From positions 1,550,001-1,614,000 of the forward strand of contig NC_008553.1 of assembly GCF_000014945.1 (NCBI RefSeq): a DNA stretch of 64,000 bases. Reading direction: 5' to 3'. The position numbers were made by a program, and so were the translations under genes. Under the pieces are notes generated by a model. The model saw nothing but the letters and a program-made list of their open reading frames with translations. It did not search any database and had not been told where the DNA came from. This stretch comes from Methanothrix thermoacetophila PT (lineage in GTDB: Archaea; Halobacteriota; Methanosarcinia; Methanotrichales; Methanotrichaceae). Below, in pieces: positions 33,939 to 43,214 of the stretch. Numbering within the stretch: position 1 is the stretch's first letter; every line of letters begins with the position of its first letter.

Positions 33939-34928
33939 TTACACGACCACAATCTCATCGCAGGAGCTACACGCTCTTTTGATCTCATCCAGCGGTGCGC
34001 CTGGAAAGTGATCGAGGATGCACATATCTGGGGTGTTCACAGCTGAGAATAGCTTTCGTATGTCTCCATGGTACACCTCTATCTCGCATGCGCCCGTTGC
34101 CCGCCCGACGAGCCTGGGACTGCCTCCTACCATCTCCACCCCGCGATCGAAGAGCTCTATGCTCTCAATACCCAGAACATCCCTGTTAACCTCAAGATTT
34201 ATAAGCACGTTCTCGACCGCCGGCAGCCATATGTCGTTCATCACGACCTCCTTCGCGCCGGCCAGGACGCAGACGAACCCCAGCGTTCCGGGCCCGCAGA
34301 GGCCGTCGATCACACTTCTTCCAGAGATCCTGAGGTCCTCCAGAATCCGTATCTTCGGGTAGCTCTCCCTCGGAAACTCTATGTGTATTTTAGACTGATT
34401 TTTATATATCACCAGATCGCCGTAGATGCTCTGGATGATGTCACAGCGCATGTCACAGCCGGAGAGCAGCTCCCATATGTGTCCATTTTTATCTACAACG
34501 CCTGGTATCTCTCTGCTGCGCCTGATCACGCCCTTGATCTCCGGGATCTCAAGGAGTCTTGATGCCGCAGCTCTGTTCACCCTATCCATCACCAGTATGA
34601 GCTGAGAATCGCCGAGGCGCGGCGGATACGGCAGGGGATATCCGATCTCTATCATCGGCGAGCCGACGCTCCGGAGCGGCTCGCGATCGTCGCGAAGGCC
34701 CTCCTCCACGAGGAGATCCATCGCCTCGATCATGACCAGGTCCAGTGGTGCTTTTCCGCACTCTTCACATCTCTCCAGATCTCCTGTCTGGAGAGATCTT
34801 CGTGGGGATTTCTTGTCAATATAAGGCTCATTTTTGCAACTTCTACACGCCATGTAAATATTGTCAATGGAGCTCAGGATATGGGTGGCCGGCCTTACGC
34901 ATCGTCCTCCACAGGATGGGCAGTCCAT
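33939..34928 (-). CDS. zinc-ribbon protein with SAM methyltransferase-like domain
   Basis: This 329-residue protein begins with zinc-binding pairs (CPSCGGRC, CRSCKNE, CEECGKA) within residues 1-60. Residues 190-300 form a Rossmann-like methyltransferase fold. Motif I-like DGLCGPGTLGFVCVLAGA is followed by VVMNDIWLPAVENVLINLEV, resembling Trm5-type RNA methyltransferases. The catalytic motif of known tRNA enzymes is not clear. It may act on RNA or protein in the cytosol. It is transcribed towards tRNA-Pro and divergently from the ATP-citrate lyase operon. Confidence 0.7.
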   Translation of the reverse strand: MDCPSCGGRCVRPATHILSSIDNIYMACRSCKNEPYIDKKSPRRSLQTGDLERCEECGKAPLDLVMIEAMDLLVEEGLRDDREPLRSVGSPMIEIGYPLPYPPRLGDSQLILVMDRVNRAAASRLLEIPEIKGVIRRSREIPGVVDKNGHIWELLSGCDMRCDIIQSIYGDLVIYKNQSKIHIEFPRESYPKIRILEDLRISGRSVIDGLCGPGTLGFVCVLAGAKEVVMNDIWLPAVENVLINLEVNRDVLGIESIELFDRGVEMVGGSPRLVGRATGACEIEVYHGDIRKLFSAVNTPDMCILDHFPGAPLDEIKRACSSCDEIVVV

Positions 34929-35038
34929 GGTGATAGTTGATCTATGAAGATATGTAACACTTTCCTGGCATCAGACCGGAAGCGGACCAGAAGATTTCTA
35001 AATACGAAGTGCTTAGGCCCGGAGAAGGTGGTTGTAAG

Positions 35039-36295
35039 ATGGCACAGAGAGGCATTAGGGAGTTTGATGCTAAGAGGCTGCTGGCCAGGTTTCTCCCAGA
35101 ATACCTCGATGATTTCGATTACAGGGGAGATGTGGCCCTGATCGGGCCTGAGACCGATCTGGACTCGATCGTCTCCAAGAATCCCTGGATCCTCGAGAAG
35201 AGGCTTGTGGTGAAGCCAGATCAGCTCTTCGGGAAGAGAGGAGTGCACGGGCTTGTCCTGCTTAACGCCTCCTGGGATGACGTCAGGGAGTATCTGAGCG
35301 AGAACATGAACAGAGAGGTGACCATAGGCGGCGTCAGGGGAATCCTGGATCACTTCCTGGTTGAGCCTTATGTGCCTCACGAGAATGAGCTCTATGTGGC
35401 CATAAGCTCGGATCGCGACGGAGATACCATCTACTTCTCTACACAGGGAGGCGTCTGCGTGGAGGAGAACTGGGACAGGGTCATTCAGATACACGTCGAC
35501 ATTCTGGATGGCATCGATGTTGCAGATATAAAATCCAAACTCCCGGCCTCTCCTGATGCAGACAGGATGGCGAGATTCATTGAGGCTCTCTTCAGGTTCT
35601 ACGTCGATCTCGGTTTCGCCTACCTGGAGATCAATCCGTTTACAGTCGTGGACGGGAAGATAATTCCTCTAGACATGGTCGCGAAGCTGGACGATGCTGA
35701 GGAGTTCTGGTGCAGGAAGAAGTGGGGTGATCTGCTGTTCCCGGAGCCATTCGGCAGGAGCCTGACACCTGAGGAGCTCTTCATAAAGGAGATAGATGCG
35801 AAGACGGGCGCATCGCTGAAGCTCACAATACTTAACCCGAAGGGAAGGGTGTGGACGATGGTCGCAGGCGGCGGAGCCAGCGTGATATACACTGACACGA
35901 TATGCGATCTCGGCTTCGCCGGAGAGCTGGCGAACTACGGCGAGTACAGCGGAGATCCGAGCACGGAGGATACGTATCATTACACAAAAACGATACTTGA
36001 TCTCATGACCCGGGAGAAGGATCCGAGGGGGAAGGTTCTGCTCATCGGTGGTGCGATAGCGAACTTCACTGATGTTGCGAGCACCTTCAAAGGCGTTATC
36101 ACGGCCCTGAGGGAGTACAGGGAGCAGCTCAGGGAGAACAACGTCAGGATATACGTGCGCAGGGGCGGGCCGAACTATGAGGAGGGCCTGAGGATGATGA
36201 GGGAGCTCGGCAGCGAGCTCGGCATACCCATAGAGGTCTACGGCCCTGAGACGCACATGACCAGGATAGTGCCGCTGGCACTGAGGGAGGAGTGA
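35039..36295 (+). CDS. aclB: ATP-citrate lyase, ATP-grasp (beta-like) subunit
   Basis: This protein of about 418 residues matches the N-terminal third of human ACLY, or AclB of green sulfur bacteria. The ATP-grasp region (KRLVVKPDQLFGKRGVHGLV) is followed by the substrate-binding part (YLEINPFTVVDGKIIPLDMV) and the CoA-ligase flavodoxin-like domain (RVWTMVAGGGASVIYTD ... VLLIGGAIANFTDVA). With the next gene it should cleave citrate with ATP and CoA into acetyl-CoA and oxaloacetate, or its reverse. ATG 35039 (MAQRGIREFDA) is preceded by GGAGAAGGTGG. The frame upstream to 35009 is not conserved-looking. The next gene starts three bases after its stop. Confidence 0.88.
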   Translation: MAQRGIREFDAKRLLARFLPEYLDDFDYRGDVALIGPETDLDSIVSKNPWILEKRLVVKPDQLFGKRGVHGLVLLNASWDDVREYLSENMNREVTIGGVRGILDHFLVEPYVPHENELYVAISSDRDGDTIYFSTQGGVCVEENWDRVIQIHVDILDGIDVADIKSKLPASPDADRMARFIEALFRFYVDLGFAYLEINPFTVVDGKIIPLDMVAKLDDAEEFWCRKKWGDLLFPEPFGRSLTPEELFIKEIDAKTGASLKLTILNPKGRVWTMVAGGGASVIYTDTICDLGFAGELANYGEYSGDPSTEDTYHYTKTILDLMTREKDPRGKVLLIGGAIANFTDVASTFKGVITALREYREQLRENNVRIYVRRGGPNYEEGLRMMRELGSELGIPIEVYGPETHMTRIVPLALREE

Positions 36296-36298
36296 GCT

Positions 36299-38143
36299 AT
36301 GAGCGCGAGGCCTGATTACATTCTCTTCGACAGGAACACGAAGGCTTTCGTTTACGGTTACCAGGTGAACGCCATCCAGAGGATGCTGGACTTCGATTAC
36401 GTGTGCCAGAGGGATACCCCCAGCATCGCGGCCATAATAAACCCGAGCAGATCCGGAATACACAAGGCATTCTGGGGGACGAGGGAGATCCTCCTTCCGA
36501 TGTACAGGACGATCGCCGAGGCTGCTGAGAATCACCTGGATGCGGATGTGATGGTGAACTTCGCCTCCCACAGATCCGCGTTTGATACAACGATGGAGGC
36601 TTTGCGGGAGGATACGATAAGAACTGTTGCGATTATCGCAGAGGGTGTGCCTGAGAGGCACGCCAGGATAATCGGAGCGACAGCGAGAAGAGCAGGCAAG
36701 GTGATAATCGGGCCTGCGACTGTTGGGGGACTGACAGCAGGCGCCTTCAGGATAGGCAACACCGCAGGGACAATAGAGAACATCATTGCATGCAGGCTCT
36801 ACAGGCCGGGGTGTGTTGGATTCGTCTCGAAATCAGGAGGAATGCTCAACGAGGCGTTCAACATCATCTCCAGGAACTCGAATGGTGTCTACGAGGGCAT
36901 AGCCATAGGCGGTGACAGGTACCCTGGCTCCAGCATGCTCGATCACATTCTCAGGTATGAGGCAAATCCGGATATTGCGATGATCGCATGCCTTGGCGAG
37001 CTCGGCGGTGAGGACGAGTACAGGATCGTCGATGCTCTGAATGAAGGGAGAATAACAAAGCCGCTTGTTGCGTGGGTCACGGGAACATGTGCGCCTTTCT
37101 TGCCTGCGAGCGTACAGTTCGGGCATGCAGGCGCGAAGGCGGATACAGCGAAGGAGACCGCACAGGAGAAGAACCGGGCGCTGAAAGAGGCAGGAGCTTT
37201 TGTGCCGGAATCGTTCGATGGATATGGAGATGAGATAAGAAAGGTGTACGAGAAGCTCCTGGCCGAGGGAAAGGTCAAAGAGGTGGTCGAGCCGCAGGTT
37301 CCGAGAATACCGGTGGATTACAGCAAGGCCCTCTCAACGGGCATGATAAGAAGGCCTACAACATTCATATGCACGATCTCGGACGATCGCGGCGAAGAGG
37401 TTCTCTACGCCGGGATACCCCTGAGCGAGGTGCTTGAGAGGAACATGGGAATTGGGGGAGTGATTGGACTCCTCTGGTTCAAGAAGGTGCTCCCAGATTA
37501 TGCTGCCAGGTTCATAGAGCTCGTTCTCCAGATAGTCGCGGATCACGGCCCGTCAGTCTCAGCGGCGCATAACGCGATCGTCGCATCCTGTGCTGGCAAG
37601 GATCTCATCTCATCCCTGGCAAGCGGCCTGCTCACAGTAGGTCCCAGGTTCGGCGGTGCGATCGATGATGCAGCCAGGGAGTTCAAGAGGGCGTATGACG
37701 CAGGCCTCACCCCAGAACAGTTCGTGAATGAGATGAAGAGGAAGGGTGTGAACATCCCTGGAATCGGGCACAGGATCAAGAGCGTCAAGAACCCTGATAA
37801 GAGAGTGCAGCTGTTGATCGATTATGCAAAGAGGCACTTCGCAAGGACGGATCTACTCAACTACGCGCTCCAGGTCGAGGCGATCACGACAGCGAAGAAG
37901 GGCAACCTGATCCTGAACGTCGATGGGTGCATAGGCATACTCTTCCTGGACCTGATGGCATCGTGCCCGGTCTTCACGCAGCAGGACATAGATGATGTGC
38001 TAAAGTACGGATACCTCAACGGCCTCTTCGCGCTTGGCAGGACGATCGGGATCATAGGGCACATCCTGGACCAGAAGCGCCTGGGCGCGAGGCTATACCG
38101 CCATCCATCAGAGGATATAGCCTTCATGCTGCCGGAGCACTAG
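36299..38143 (+). CDS. aclA: ATP-citrate lyase, CoA-binding/citrate synthase-like subunit
   Basis: This 614-residue protein matches the C-terminal two thirds of ACLY. Residues 1-330 form the CoA-binding and ligase domain; the phosphorylated histidine is His276 in FGHAGAK. Residues 345-614 form the citrate synthase homology domain, with GIGHRIKSVKNPDKRV, the catalytic-type Asp in NVDGCIG, and the family end GLYRHP/DI..LPEH seen here as ARLYRHPSEDIAFMLPEH. This end separates it from succinyl-CoA synthetase and from plain citrate synthase. It follows its partner subunit after three bases. No other TCA-cycle gene is next to the pair. Confidence 0.9.
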   Translation: MSARPDYILFDRNTKAFVYGYQVNAIQRMLDFDYVCQRDTPSIAAIINPSRSGIHKAFWGTREILLPMYRTIAEAAENHLDADVMVNFASHRSAFDTTMEALREDTIRTVAIIAEGVPERHARIIGATARRAGKVIIGPATVGGLTAGAFRIGNTAGTIENIIACRLYRPGCVGFVSKSGGMLNEAFNIISRNSNGVYEGIAIGGDRYPGSSMLDHILRYEANPDIAMIACLGELGGEDEYRIVDALNEGRITKPLVAWVTGTCAPFLPASVQFGHAGAKADTAKETAQEKNRALKEAGAFVPESFDGYGDEIRKVYEKLLAEGKVKEVVEPQVPRIPVDYSKALSTGMIRRPTTFICTISDDRGEEVLYAGIPLSEVLERNMGIGGVIGLLWFKKVLPDYAARFIELVLQIVADHGPSVSAAHNAIVASCAGKDLISSLASGLLTVGPRFGGAIDDAAREFKRAYDAGLTPEQFVNEMKRKGVNIPGIGHRIKSVKNPDKRVQLLIDYAKRHFARTDLLNYALQVEAITTAKKGNLILNVDGCIGILFLDLMASCPVFTQQDIDDVLKYGYLNGLFALGRTIGIIGHILDQKRLGARLYRHPSEDIAFMLPEH

Positions 38144-38262
38144 AGCTCCGGCATTTTCTCCCTCTGGTGCAGGCGGAGAAGTTTTGCCGTGAGTCCATCC
38201 CCTTCACTATCTTTTTGGCCATCGCTGTTGCCCATCTGATTGTGTATCCTGTATAGTCCTTC

Positions 38263-38305
38263 ATCGGATGATTTGGCCAGGGGGAGGCACTGGTACTGTT
38301 GATCA
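38263..38305 (+). repeat. interspersed repeat family C, short copy
   Basis: CATCGGATGATTTGGCCAGG and GGAGGCACTGGTACTGTTG match the family C core loosely. Confidence 0.35.
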
Positions 38306-38433
38306 TTCTTGGATATTGTGGTTGAATCGTCGGAGATGTAAACTCTGACACTCCAGCTAGTGTCAACCACCACTGCATCCCTTCTACGAGATTGCAGAGC
38401 GCAGAATCACCGGGATGGGCCAAGAGAGAATAT

Positions 38434-38539
38434 GCCGAAGGATAAGGTCTACAGTTCGTCTCTCTTCAGACGCTATAGGACTGAACCTATCGGGGAAAAA
38501 CGCGGCCGAAGGATAAGGTCTGCAGTTTATCTTTCTTCA
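38434..38539. repeat. R-S-R repeat locus 9 (71-bp period)
   Basis: A 35-bp segment (38434-38468, beginning GCCGAAGGATAAGGTCT) recurs at 38505-38539 with about four differences. A 36-bp insert lies between. Confidence 0.55.
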
Positions 38540-38550
38540 TATACATATCC

Positions 38551-38658
38551 CCTTGGACGGAGGTATCCGAATAAGGATTAAGCGTCTTCCTGGAGCCGGC
38601 TTTGCTCGCCACGGCGGCAATCCTTGGACGGAGGTATCCGAATAAGGATTAAGCGTCT
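38551..38658. repeat. R-S-R repeat locus 10 (37-bp repeat, 34-bp insert)
   Basis: A 37-bp segment (38551-38587) recurs without a mismatch at 38622-38658. The repeated segment is the outer end of a family B element plus four flanking bases. The complete element continues only after the second copy. The 34-bp insert 38588-38621 is GC-rich and absent from other family B copies. Confidence 0.7.
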
Positions 38659-38717
38659 CAGACATCCAAAAGCAGTAAGGTCCAGATTTCTGGCCTCAGC
38701 TCTTATCCGGACAGGCC
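38626..38717. mobile_element. MITE-like element, family B copy 7
   Basis: This is one of the best-preserved copies, with ends GGACGGAGGTATCCGAATAAG and CTCTTATCCGGACAGGCC. Its interior (CTCAGACATCCAAAAGCAG, then TAAGGTCCAGATTTCTGGCC) is close to the copies at 19826 and 46588. Confidence 0.72.
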
Positions 38718-38767
38718 TTGCCACGCATTCGAAACTCATATTTAACAGGTGATCTACCCTGTGATTG

Positions 38768-41338
38768 ATGGTAAGGCTCTCGCCGCTGATGGAGCAGTAT
38801 TCCCGCATAAAGCAGCAGTGCCCAGATGCCCTCCTCCTTTTCAGGGTGGGGGATTTTTATGAGACCTTCGGCGAGGACGCAATTACCACTTCCAGAACGC
38901 TGAACATAACACTCACATCGAGGCAGAAGGACGACGAGGGGAACAGGATCCCGCTGGCGGGCATACCGTATCACTCACTTGACGTTTACCTCTCCAGGCT
39001 TGTTAATGCAGGTCATAAGGTAGCGATATGCGAGCAGGTCGAGGATCCAAAGCAGGCAAAGGGGATTGTGAGGAGAGAGATCACAAGAATAGTTACCCCT
39101 GGAACCGTGATAGAGCCTGCGCTGCTCCAGGAGAGGAGCAACAACTACCTTGCAGCCGTCCTTCTGGAGAACGGGCTGGCAGGGCTGTCTCTTCTCGATC
39201 TATCAACAGGCGATTTCATAGCATCAGAGGTTCCGGTGGAGCGGCTGGGATCGGAACTGGCCAGGTTCTCGCCGGCTGAGTGTCTGGCCCCTCCGGGTGT
39301 ATCTCTGGAGGGCATGAAATTTCAGAACCTCGATGCCGAACTCTTCTCCTTGAACGAGGCGTCTGAATCTGGTGGAATTCTTGGAGATCTCCACAAGAGA
39401 AGCCCGCTTTGCGCCCGCGCTGCCTGCGCGATACTCTCCTACCTGCGGGAGACCAGAATCCAATCCGTGGATCACATCAAGCCGATCCGGATGATATCCT
39501 CCTCTGAGTACATGCTTCTCGATGAGATCACGCTGAGAAACCTGGAGATATTCAGGAACCTCAGGGATGGGTCCAGAAGCGGCACGCTCATGGAGATCCT
39601 GGACGAGACCGTAACGCCGATGGGATCCAGGACCCTGGCTAGGTGGCTCCAGATGCCGTCGATGTCTCTGGAAGTCATTCGCAGAAGACAGGATGCGATT
39701 GAGGAGATGGTGAGAAGAGCTGTGATCAGAGAGGAGATCTCGGAGCTTCTCGATGGACTCAGCGACCTGGAGAGGATCATCGGGCGTGTCTCGCTCGGAA
39801 ACGCGGGTCCGAAGGATCTCGTGGCGCTGCGTTCATCGCTCCGCAGGATCCCTGAGATCGCACATGCGATGAGCGCTCTTGAGTCTGAGTATCTTGTTGA
39901 AATCAGAAAGAGGCTGGATGCAAGCGAGCTTGATGATCTCGTGGTGCTGCTCGAAAGGGCACTCTCAGATGACCCACCAACATCGCCCAGGGATGGTGGC
40001 GTGATACGGGATGGCTACAGCCCTGAGCTGGATGAGATCCGTTCAGCTCTCAGAAACGGGAGGAGCTGGATCGCGGAGCTGGAATCATCTGAGAGAAAGA
40101 GGACGGGGATAAAGTCGCTGAAGGTCGGATACAACAACGTCTTCGGTTATTACATAGAGGTCACAAAGCCGAACCTCTCGATGGTGCCAGACGATTATAT
40201 AAGAAAGCAGACCCTCTCAAATGCGGAGCGCTTCGTGACCCGGGAGCTGAAGGAGGTGGAGAGCAGAGTGCTCTCAGCTCAGGAGAGATCGTCAGCGCTC
40301 GAATACGAGGTCTTCCTCGATCTGAGGGGACAGGTCGCATCCAGGACTAGATCTGTGCAGGAGGTTGCAGCCGCGATAGGCGAGCTGGACACGATTCTCG
40401 GATTGACGAGAGCTGCCCTCATGGGAGCGATGGTGAGGCCTGTTGTAGATGCTGGCAGGGAGGTGATACTCCGCGACTCTAGGCATCCCGTTCTTGACAG
40501 AGTCATGAAGGGCGGCTTCGTCCCGAATGACCTCACGATGGATGAGAGCAGCTGGTTCATGATACTGACCGGCCCCAACATGGCCGGGAAGTCGACGTTC
40601 ATGCGCCAGGTCGCTCTGATAGCGATAATGGCGCAGATCGGCTCGTTTGTTCCCGCCTCTTATGCGAAGATAGGGCTCATCGACAGGATCTTCACAAGGG
40701 TCGGCGCCAGGGACGATCTCGTCTCGGGGAGATCCACATTTATGGTGGAGATGAGCGAGCTCGCGAACATACTGGTATCAGCCACAAAAGACAGCCTGAT
40801 ACTGCTCGATGAGATAGGGAGGGGGACGAGCACGTTTGATGGGCTGAGCATAGCATGGGCAGTCTCTGAGTACATACATTCCAGGATTAAGGCGAAGACG
40901 ATCTTCGCGACGCATTACCACCAGCTTACGCAGCTCAATCTCCCTGGAATTGTGAACTACAGCATGGCTGTGAAGGAGGAGGGGAGATCGATAACATTTC
41001 TCAGAACTGTTGTGCCAGGTGCGACAAACAAGAGCTATGGAATACATGTCGCCAGGCTTGCTGGTGTCCCGGAGCATGTGATTCGACGGGCGGAGGAGCT
41101 TCTCGACATTATAGAGGAACAGGCAGCCATAGAGATAAGGAAGTGCAGATCAAAGGAGAGACCGAAGAGGTACACTCAGCTCATATTCTTCAACCAGCCC
41201 GAGAGCATAGATAACGACATACTCGAGGAGATAAAGAATCTTGAACCTGAGAAGATAACACCGCTGCAGGCTCTGAACCTGCTTGTGGAATACAGAAGAA
41301 GGCTCGGCTGTAAAGATGCCAAGGATACACATACTTGA
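38768..41338 (+). CDS. mutS: DNA mismatch repair protein MutS
   Basis: This is a bacterial-type MutS of about 856 residues. The mismatch-binding Phe-x-Glu motif lies in RVGDFYETF near residue 30. The connector, lever and clamp domains follow. The ATPase has Walker A TGPNMAGKST near residue 600 and Walker B LILLDEIGRGTSTFDG. The YTQLIFF segment and a short C-terminal helical region end it. It recognises mismatches and recruits MutL. The start is ATG 38768 (TTG 38765 also in frame). Its end overlaps the start of mutL by 23 bases. Mismatch-repair MutS/MutL are patchy in archaea and usually viewed as acquired from bacteria. Confidence 0.96.
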   Translation: MVRLSPLMEQYSRIKQQCPDALLLFRVGDFYETFGEDAITTSRTLNITLTSRQKDDEGNRIPLAGIPYHSLDVYLSRLVNAGHKVAICEQVEDPKQAKGIVRREITRIVTPGTVIEPALLQERSNNYLAAVLLENGLAGLSLLDLSTGDFIASEVPVERLGSELARFSPAECLAPPGVSLEGMKFQNLDAELFSLNEASESGGILGDLHKRSPLCARAACAILSYLRETRIQSVDHIKPIRMISSSEYMLLDEITLRNLEIFRNLRDGSRSGTLMEILDETVTPMGSRTLARWLQMPSMSLEVIRRRQDAIEEMVRRAVIREEISELLDGLSDLERIIGRVSLGNAGPKDLVALRSSLRRIPEIAHAMSALESEYLVEIRKRLDASELDDLVVLLERALSDDPPTSPRDGGVIRDGYSPELDEIRSALRNGRSWIAELESSERKRTGIKSLKVGYNNVFGYYIEVTKPNLSMVPDDYIRKQTLSNAERFVTRELKEVESRVLSAQERSSALEYEVFLDLRGQVASRTRSVQEVAAAIGELDTILGLTRAALMGAMVRPVVDAGREVILRDSRHPVLDRVMKGGFVPNDLTMDESSWFMILTGPNMAGKSTFMRQVALIAIMAQIGSFVPASYAKIGLIDRIFTRVGARDDLVSGRSTFMVEMSELANILVSATKDSLILLDEIGRGTSTFDGLSIAWAVSEYIHSRIKAKTIFATHYHQLTQLNLPGIVNYSMAVKEEGRSITFLRTVVPGATNKSYGIHVARLAGVPEHVIRRAEELLDIIEEQAAIEIRKCRSKERPKRYTQLIFFNQPESIDNDILEEIKNLEPEKITPLQALNLLVEYRRRLGCKDAKDTHT

Positions 41339-42989
41339 TGAAGAGACTGTGAGCAGGATAGCTGCGGGGGAGGTGATAGAGCGGCCGGCATCTGTCGTCA
41401 AGGAGCTGATCGAGAACTCGATAGACGCCGGAGCATCAAGAATAATCATCGAGGTCGAGAACGGTGGCATCTCTCTCATAAAGCTCGTGGATGATGGATG
41501 CGGTATCGAGCGCGAGGATCTCCCACTTGCATTCCAGAGGCACGCCACAAGCAAGATCTCTACAGCAGATGACCTGTTCAGGCTTAAAACCCTGGGGTTC
41601 CGCGGCGAGGCTCTCTCTGCGATCGCCAGTGTATCAAAATGCGTGGAGGTGCACACTAGGACTAGATACTCTCCAGTGGGCACGTATCTTCGACTGGAGA
41701 ACGGCAGGGTTGCTGAGATAAAAGATGATGGATGCCCTTACGGAACAAGCATAGAGGTGAGGGGGCTTTTTGAGACGATCCCTGCAAGGCTCAAGCATCT
41801 CTCCTCTCCATCACAGGAGCTTGCGAGGATCGCGGAGATTGTGACACAGATGGCCATAATCCACCACAGGATATCGTTCGAGCTCTCCTCCGGCAGAAGG
41901 ACTCTTTTCAGATCTAACGCCTCTGAGACGTGGGACGATGCACTGATCAGGGCATTTGGCCTCAGAACTGCGAAAGGCATGATTTCCATAATAGCGGAAG
42001 GGGATGGTTTTGACCTTCATGGCATGATCTCCTCCCATGATTCATCACACCATGGCTCTGAGTTAATACTAGTTTACGTAAACAGCCGGCCTGTCTACTC
42101 CAAAGTTGTCGTTCAGGCTCTGAGGGAAGCGTACCGTGGCTTCCTGCAGTCTGGTAGGAGCCCTCTTGCTGTAATCTCGATCGAGATCGAGCCGTCACTG
42201 GTGGATGTGAATGTCCATCCAGCGAAGAGAGAGGTCAGGTTTCTTCGGGAGGATGAGGTATACGATGCTGTGAGGGATGCAGCGCTCAGCGCGCTGAGGT
42301 CCTCAGCAATACCATCTCCACCACCGCCCGCGAGGATCGCAGAGCCGCAGCTCTGGAGCGCGAAGCCCCAGATCCAGAGGACGCTCCCTCTTGAGGTGCA
42401 GGCTGAGCAAAGAATCTCAGAGCCGCTCATCAGAATCGTGGGCCAGGCTCTCGATCTCTATATCATTGTGGAGGACGATGATGGTATAATGCTCGTGGAT
42501 CAGCATGCTGCAGCAGAGCGGATCCGCTACGAGCATCTCCTCGAGAAATGCAAGAGCGGAAGCATCTCTCAGGAGCTGATCCAGCCGGTCACCGTGGAGC
42601 TATCCCCTGGGGAGGTGGCACTGCTCGATTCGTTCTCAGGAGAGCTGGGGGAGATCGGCTTCGAGATCGATCCCTTCGGAGGGAGGGCATACAGCGTGAG
42701 GTCTGTGCCTGCAGCTGCTGGCCTCGAGAGCCCCGAGTCGATTCGCGATGTTCTCAGAGAGATCCTGAATCTCGGCAGGGTGTGCAGAGCATCCTTCAGA
42801 GATGAGGCTCTGAAGCATCTAGCATGCAGGGGCTCGATAAAATCGGGGGAGAGGCTGAGCGAGAGCGCGATGCTCAGGCTTCTCACAGACCTCTTCGCAT
42901 GTGATAACCCCAGGACATGCCCGCACGGAAGGCCTGTCGTTGTTCGGATATCCTCTGAGAGCCTGGAGAAGATGTTTGGGAGGAGATGA
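41316..42989 (+). CDS. mutL: DNA mismatch repair protein MutL with endonuclease motifs
   Basis: This protein of about 557 residues has an N-terminal GHKL ATPase (IAAGEVIERPASVVKELIEN, DDGCGI, TLGFRGEALSAI) in residues 1-330. After a proline-rich linker, the C-terminal dimerisation and nicking domain has DQHAAAERIRYE, ACRGSIKSGE and CPHGRP. These are the metal-binding motifs of endonuclease-active MutL, as found in organisms without MutH. ATG 41316 starts inside the end of mutS and gives the conserved PRIHILDEETVSRIAAGEV beginning. The pair is one transcription unit. Confidence 0.96.
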   Translation: MPRIHILDEETVSRIAAGEVIERPASVVKELIENSIDAGASRIIIEVENGGISLIKLVDDGCGIEREDLPLAFQRHATSKISTADDLFRLKTLGFRGEALSAIASVSKCVEVHTRTRYSPVGTYLRLENGRVAEIKDDGCPYGTSIEVRGLFETIPARLKHLSSPSQELARIAEIVTQMAIIHHRISFELSSGRRTLFRSNASETWDDALIRAFGLRTAKGMISIIAEGDGFDLHGMISSHDSSHHGSELILVYVNSRPVYSKVVVQALREAYRGFLQSGRSPLAVISIEIEPSLVDVNVHPAKREVRFLREDEVYDAVRDAALSALRSSAIPSPPPPARIAEPQLWSAKPQIQRTLPLEVQAEQRISEPLIRIVGQALDLYIIVEDDDGIMLVDQHAAAERIRYEHLLEKCKSGSISQELIQPVTVELSPGEVALLDSFSGELGEIGFEIDPFGGRAYSVRSVPAAAGLESPESIRDVLREILNLGRVCRASFRDEALKHLACRGSIKSGERLSESAMLRLLTDLFACDNPRTCPHGRPVVVRISSESLEKMFGRR

Positions 42990-43214
42990 CAGCGTTGGCT
43001 GCTGGATCTCTAATCACATGGAGATATCGAAACCCCGCATTCAACAGTAGATGCGTGCCCGAATGATGAAAGTGGCCTCGGATTGCAGAGGCGAGGATAT
43101 CCAAAACCTTATGGTGAGTACTTTCATGGTAACCTGGAAGTTCAGGTGATGCTTCATATGGGATCAGATAGGGCCTCATCCAGTTTATGATAGTAGCTTG
43201 CTGCAGGAGAAATC

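Larger units (their letters stand above)
38144..38764. other. 620-bp gene-free stretch with repeats
   Basis: No gene is seen. It contains a degenerate family C segment (38263), R-S-R loci 9 and 10 back to back (38434-38658) and a family B element (38626-38717) just upstream of mutS. Confidence 0.55.

Noticed and set aside
36299-36661. Long minus-strand frame (35669-36661) inside the ATP-citrate lyase genes
   Set aside because: It is a shadow of two well-supported plus-strand genes; its sequence is low in hydrophobic cores and unlike any family.
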